Shown piece by piece: positions 58,582-64,000 of a stretch of DNA of 64,000 bases. The DNA is from Citrus sinensis (taxonomy: Eukaryota > Streptophyta > Magnoliopsida > Sapindales > Rutaceae), in assembly GCF_022201045.2 (NCBI RefSeq), contig NC_068558.1:40877501-40941500 (forward strand), given 5' to 3'. The translations under genes and the position numbers were made by a program. Positions within the stretch are counted from its first letter, which is position 1; the number at the start of each line of letters is the position of its first letter. The notes under the pieces were generated by a model. That model did no database searches and had not been told where the DNA came from. It worked only from the letters and a program-made list of their open reading frames with translations.

Positions 58582-61500
58582 ATGGACGTGGCAACGCCCG
58601 TGGTTGCTTCCAATTGGTGGCACGACGTTAACGAATCACCGCTCTGGCAGGATCGCATCTTTCACGTACTCGCCGCCCTCTACGGCCTCGTCGCTGCCGT
58701 TGCTCTGGTACTTATCCAACCCCCGGCGTTTTATATAATTATTAGGTTTTTTTAAGATTCAAAATTAGCTGAAACTTTTATTAATTATTAACTTAGGGTT
58801 ACCTTTTAATTAGGTTCAATTGATTCGAATACAATTAAGAGTTCCAGAGTACGGCTGGACCACGCAGAAAGTCTTCCATTTTCTTAATTTCATCGTCAAT
58901 GCTGGTTCGTATTTTATTTATTCACTTTCTTTTTTTTTTTTAAATTTAATTCGTTATGATTTTTTTTTAATTTTTGTTTTATTGGCAGTTCGATGTGTAG
59001 TTTTTGTGTTTCGGCGGGATGTGCAGAAGTTACAACCAGATGTATGTTTGTGTTTTTAGTTAATGTGTATCGTTACTTTATTTTACCTTATTAGTCTCTA
59101 ACTCTTGTTCTGTTGATTGATTACCTGCTGTTTTAGATTGTCCGACATATAGTGCTTGATATGCCAAGTCTTGCCTTCTTCACGACGTATGCTCTTCTCG
59201 TTTTGTTCTGGGCTGAAATTTACTATCAGGTTCAGATTCTTTTTTTTTTTTTATGGGGCTTTTTTATAGATATTTTGCTGCACTCTGAATCAGTTGCTTT
59301 ATTTTAATTTTGATATGTTTTTTAAACAGGCTCGAGCAGTATCTACTGATGGGCTGAGGCCGAGTTTCTTTACTGTTAATGCAGTGGTTTATATTGTTCA
59401 GGTGAAATTTCTCGTTCTTTGTCTCAGTCCAAGTCCAAGAAAAAAATGGAAAGACATTAGTTGGATTCATTCCTTCTACATGGCTGCTAGTCCTGTTTTA
59501 TGAAAAAAAAAAGGCTTTTCTTTCCTGTTTCTCTAATTTGATAATTGCCAAATCATTGAGGATGCGTTATAGAATAGTGGATTGGAAGTTTTGACGAATG
59601 AATTACTATCCTCGAAAGAGAAATAATTTTAAAATTGTCATTTAGTGAATTTGTAAACAGTGTAATAATACACTTTTGGTGAATCTTTTGTATTAAGCTT
59701 ATTTATAAATCTTGAGCGTGTGATTTATTTCTTTCTGTTCTTTTTATAGAAATACAGCTTATCAATTGTCATACCATCGGTTGAAGAATTAGGAATTTTC
59801 AGTGACAAGTAGATATCAAATTTAGGATTTTTAGTTAAATATTTTGATTCAAGTGCTAAAGTTGTAGATGACATAGGGTTTTAAATCATTGAATTGACTG
59901 GAAGTACCTACAAAATGAAGATAGGACCTATTTTGGGCAGGTCAGCTGTTACATATGAAGAAGTTGGCAACTTGGAGATAATTTAAAAGGAACGAACATC
60001 TATGTGATGACATGCTCTGTGCATGCTATCTACGGGATCCTATTGTCTTTTTCAACTCTCACTTTTCTCTTATTTACCTATTTATTTTAAGGGCATCATG
60101 CAAAAATTGTAGAATATGATAGATGGTATTTTTCTTTTTTAAGAATAGTAGATAACAAGTTTGTAAAATTTTATGTTACAACTTTCTTTGCTGGGAACAC
60201 CGTACATGACATTAATATGATTGTAAACCTAGCGGTTAATCCTACTCCAACTGGGTTTACATGACGCAGAGTTTGGGTTTTCCTTCGGGTTGATGGTAGA
60301 AAAATTGACAGATGGGTCATACATCCTGCTAGGCTATAGGATATGATGACTAAGGTCTATTAACATAATGTTTATGAAGAGATAGATTTGAGGTTTAAGA
60401 ATGTTTCTAAAATTTAGGTTCCCTAGATCATTTTCTATGATGTTAATAGGTTTGTTTATGCTGTTTTTGAACTAAATTTTTTCTTAGTATGATTGTTTTG
60501 ATTTTTTGTTTAATATCCTTCTTTCTTTCACTCAATTGGTTTCAGATTGCTCTGTGGTTGGTCTTATGCTGGAAGCCTATCCCAGTTATTATAATCCTAT
60601 CTAAAATGTTCTTTGCAGGTAATTTCATCGCCCTACATTTACTAAACTGTAGATATTGTGTATTATTTGATTGTTGCATTGATAAACTTCCTCTCAATGT
60701 ATATATGCCTGCAGCTGTATCTTTGTTTGCTGCCCTTGGGTTTCTACTTTATGGTGGAAGGTAATTATGTTTAATTTTGGTGTTAGCTACGTTTGTTTAA
60801 ATGGTTGAATGACATGAGTGACAATATGGTTGTGGCATCTATATAGGTATTAGCATATTATAATTATCATAATGTTGTGAACAATTTTTATAAAGTATCA
60901 AATGCCCTTAATCTTATTCCATATTTTCAGGACTTCACTCAGTTAATTACATTGACACAATTACTTTTTCTGCAGAAATACCAACAGTATATTCTAGTTT
61001 CTTGTCCATAAAGTCATGTCAATTACTCTCTCTCTCAAACACACGCGCACGCACGCACGTACAGAGTAACACATGCACATATGTGTTTATATTATTTCAT
61101 TGATGGCGCACATGTGATCCTAATTTGATTAATATAGGTAATAAGTCATAAATTGTACGACTTTATTTGTCCAAGACAATAAGAACAGATTGCATGTAGC
61201 AATCACATAAGAGTAAAATGATCTTCTTTGTGTTCCCAAAAATGTTTAAAAAAAAAAATGAAATGGTTATTGAATATTAATCCGTGAGTAACACATTTTA
61301 AGCAATTCATGAACTATTTTATAAATTAATTTATTATTACATAAATTACAGAACTATAGACCAAGAAGGGAAGAATAATATTGGCTTCGTTGAGTTTCTG
61401 TGTAATTGATTATGGAGCTTTGTCAAATTAATATCTTACTAAGTATCTATATTATAGTCAACAACTCAACCCTTCTAGTCAGATATTCTGATCCATATGT

Positions 61501-63126
61501 GATGCACAGAAGAAATTTTAGTGTTGATGAAATATCTAGCATTGTGTTTTAATGAAATTTCTACTAAAATATCTTTATTGGGTCCATTATTAATCTTCAA
61601 TCCTACATTGTAGAGAATGATCCTATTGAAGCAATGATGAATCCCAACTTTGAATGGGATTAATTTACTCTATGTCATGCTTCATCGTCCCCTGGACACT
61701 ACTTTGTTTCTGACATATGTCACTACTTAACCTTCTTGTTTGCTTTACTTGCTGGACAAATGCAGCCCTTAGAATCCAGACAACAAGTTGAATTTTTAGC
61801 AATCTGCAATGTGGTTCATAAATCATAGGGTTCCTTATCTAGAGTTGAGCTCCTAAAGTTTTTTATTCCTGGCTAATGAACTTTTGTGTTTAATGAATCA
61901 ATGGTGCTTCCTAACAAAAAATAAAAAAATTGGCAGTAGTATTATTTTGTTTATCGTTCATTATTGTGTAGTTCTTTTAATCTCAACTCTATACTACGGT
62001 ATTGTTATTTGGTGGTGGTGATGAGATGATGTTCTGTTTAATGAATGTGGCATACAGTATAGCTCTGGCCTATTCATTCTTTTTCCTTTCTTTTGGTGAA
62101 GGGATGAGCAATCACCTCATGTTTTGTACTTGCGCTGTCTTCATGCAGGCTGTTCTTAATGTTGCAGCGTTTCCCTGTAGAATCCAAAGGTCGGCGTAAG
62201 AAGTTGCAAGAGGTAATCATTTCTTTTGGTATTTAATCTTATTGATAAACGTCCATCATTTTATTTCACAAGTTTTTTACAAAGTTTTACTTCTGTTCAT
62301 GGTTTGGCAGGTTGGTTATGTGACCACCATATGTTTCACATGCTTTCTTGTCAGATGTATTATGGTGAGTTCTGTATTTCATCTCTCATTATACTATTAT
62401 GCTTAACTTGGGAGCTTCATGTCTTTGAACAACATAACAATGATGGATAGTTAGGATCATTAACAAGTAAAACCATCCCTAGTTGTCGATTCATATGGAA
62501 ACATTGGCACAGGTATTGCTTTTTGATATCTGTTTCCGGGTTCATCTTACGTTTAGCTCTTTTTCTTGTTTCGTTTGTTGTAGATGTGCTTCAATGCGTT
62601 TGACAAAGCTGCAGACCTTGATGTTTTGGATCATCCAGTTCTGAACTTCATATATTACCTGGTATGTTTTGGCTTCTGTATGCAGTGTAATTGCATGGTC
62701 AGGTATCACGTGACATTTTTTGGGCATGTTTTACGTATTAAATATTTAGTCTGCGGGGGTTGCTTAGTTTATTTTTTTGTTTCCCCTTCTCTCTCTTCAA
62801 AGGATGTATTCCGTTTGTACAATGCTCTGTTTTTGCTTTGTGATGAGAAATATTTGTCTTTTGTGTTAATGAAGGTGATGTTGCTTATGATCTGACATGC
62901 TGATTTATAATGCTACTATGTATTGAAATTTTTGTTTACTTGTGTAGATGCATTTTCTGCTTAAATATTTTGCATGCAAGTGTTTTCATTCTTAATGTTC
63001 ATACCATGTCACCAACACTTCCTCTCTTTGCAGTTGGTGGAGATACTACCTTCTACGTTGGTCCTTTTCATTTTGAGGAAGTTACCTCCCAAACGTGGTA
63101 TCACTCAATATCATCCTATACGGTGA
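58582..63126 (+). CDS. TOM1: Tobamovirus multiplication protein 1 (TOM1) family, seven-pass membrane protein
   Basis: Eleven exons join in frame: 58582-58707, 58814-58904, 58989-59041, 59137-59229, 59330-59401, 60546-60618, 60715-60760, 62149-62212, 62311-62364, 62584-62661 and 63034-63126 (280 residues). The sequence keeps the family signature: [19 protein letters not shown] at the start, [60 protein letters not shown] and an ending [13 protein letters not shown]. Seven hydrophobic helices are evident. TOM1 and TOM3 are tonoplast multispanning proteins that in Arabidopsis anchor the tobamovirus replication complex; their native role is still poorly known. Introns 5 (1.1 kb) and 7 (1.4 kb) are the largest. 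TOM1 versus TOM3 cannot be separated with certainty here. Confidence 0.95.
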
Positions 63127-64000
63127 CGGGTCTGGAGATACTTGATAGACACAGACAAAGGCATATCTAGAGAAAAAGAGCAAATGTTCTTTAACTCACA
63201 GAAGATAAGATACAAGAGGGGAGTCAAAAAAGATGCCTATTGTGTTTAGAGTTCACAGATTCACAAATCAAGGGAGCTCGCTTGTCTGTGGAAACGAAAA
63301 TGATGTTGTAAGGATTGTGAAATGTTTTGTTTGTGATTTTGTCATTGTATTTCTTGCAACTGAAGTCGATGCTTTCTTAAGAGAAAGGGTTAATACTGTC
63401 TTTTACGTGTCCCATTGTTTTTCTTTTCTGCTCTCGTTTCAATAGGTTTTATTGTTCGATTTGCAGAGAAAAATGTTTTTTGAGATTGTAGTAGATCCTT
63501 GCCGTCAAACAAATTCACAGATAGAGGTTTTGAGTTTATATATTCAAAACCTGAGAAAACACACCTGTTGCAAGAATTGCAAGCCCTTGGTCGGTAGTTT
63601 TACACGGAGGCTGAAAAATCTTCTTGAATCCTATTTCTTTGTTCCTCGTTCAATAGCGCCACATGCTGTCTATGAATAAAACCAATAAGGGCAATAAGCA
63701 ATGAACTCGCGACATGAAAAACAAATTTGAAGAAGGATTTCATGTTTATCATTTACAGAAAACTACCTGTGATTCTCTTTTTAAGTATGAGTTGTGATGC
63801 GAGAGCACGGCTCGAGCAGAAAATTATTTGATGAAATTTCGTGATCGGTTTTGTGTCAGTGTGTATGCTCTCCAGTTTCGAAAGCTGGATAAATATTTCA
63901 ATAGCTATTGTTTTAGTGTTGTTAAAAGGAAGGAGAAAGCAGAATGAATCTTATTAGGAAAACAGGATTGGTAGGAAAGGTAAGTTTTGACTGGCAGATG
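63127..64000. other. TOM1 3' UTR and downstream flank
   Basis: The 3' UTR starts here, with no clear single poly(A) signal (AATAAA at 63675-63680 is one candidate). No further gene is seen before the window ends. Confidence 0.45.

Noticed and set aside
1-64000. CRISPR arrays, prokaryotic operons or bacterial defence genes
   Set aside because: Genes have spliceosomal introns, plant families and eukaryotic transposons; no spacer-repeat arrays were seen.

Overview
The window reads as nuclear DNA of a dicot plant: AT-rich, intron-rich genes with GT-AG junctions and plant-specific families (MCTP16, annexin, phytocyanin, RTM2-like, TOM1), a MIR166 locus and a Ty1/copia element. A woody dicot such as Citrus would fit, but the species is my inference and cannot be proven from the sequence. 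I spliced the genes by hand; every multi-exon model below keeps frame across all its junctions.

Layout. 1.36-4.60 kb (+): an intronless multiple-C2-domain gene (MCTP16-like). 4.6-14.8 kb: a gene-poor stretch holding a MIR166 locus (-, near 8.0-8.5 kb) with a duplicated 5' arm, a candidate transposon carrying a gene scrap (10.5-11.4 kb) and a tRNA-type SINE with target-site duplication (12.65 kb). 14.8-20.75 kb (-): a ten-coding-exon ankyrin/RCC1 protein of 1083 residues with a GC-AG intron and a perfect 170-bp intronic duplication. 24.3-25.4 kb: an inverted-repeat transposon. 26.75-31.08 kb (-): an eight-exon ACD11-binding-partner-like RRM protein. 35.0-36.4 kb (+): an annexin whose first repeat is missing or degenerate. 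37.0-46.05 kb: a tandem segmental cluster with two intact and two decayed RTM2-like small-HSP/membrane-anchor genes, each followed by an antisense copy of the 3' end of a phytocyanin gene; only the last unit keeps the whole phytocyanin gene. 51.96-57.27 kb (-): a complete but dead Ty1/copia element with about 2% LTR divergence and a 5-bp target duplication. 58.58-63.13 kb (+): an eleven-exon TOM1 gene (seven-pass membrane protein).

The genes do not form a pathway. The most coherent local story is the RTM2-like/phytocyanin cluster: a unit of promoter, RTM2-like gene and phytocyanin tail has been copied repeatedly, some copies have decayed, and transposons have inserted between them (a 497-bp inverted-repeat element at 40.4 kb and a SINE at 46.5 kb). 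Homologues of two families here, RTM2 (restricts long-distance potyvirus movement) and TOM1 (host factor for tobamovirus replication), are known for plant-virus interactions in Arabidopsis; whether these copies do the same is not shown by the sequence.
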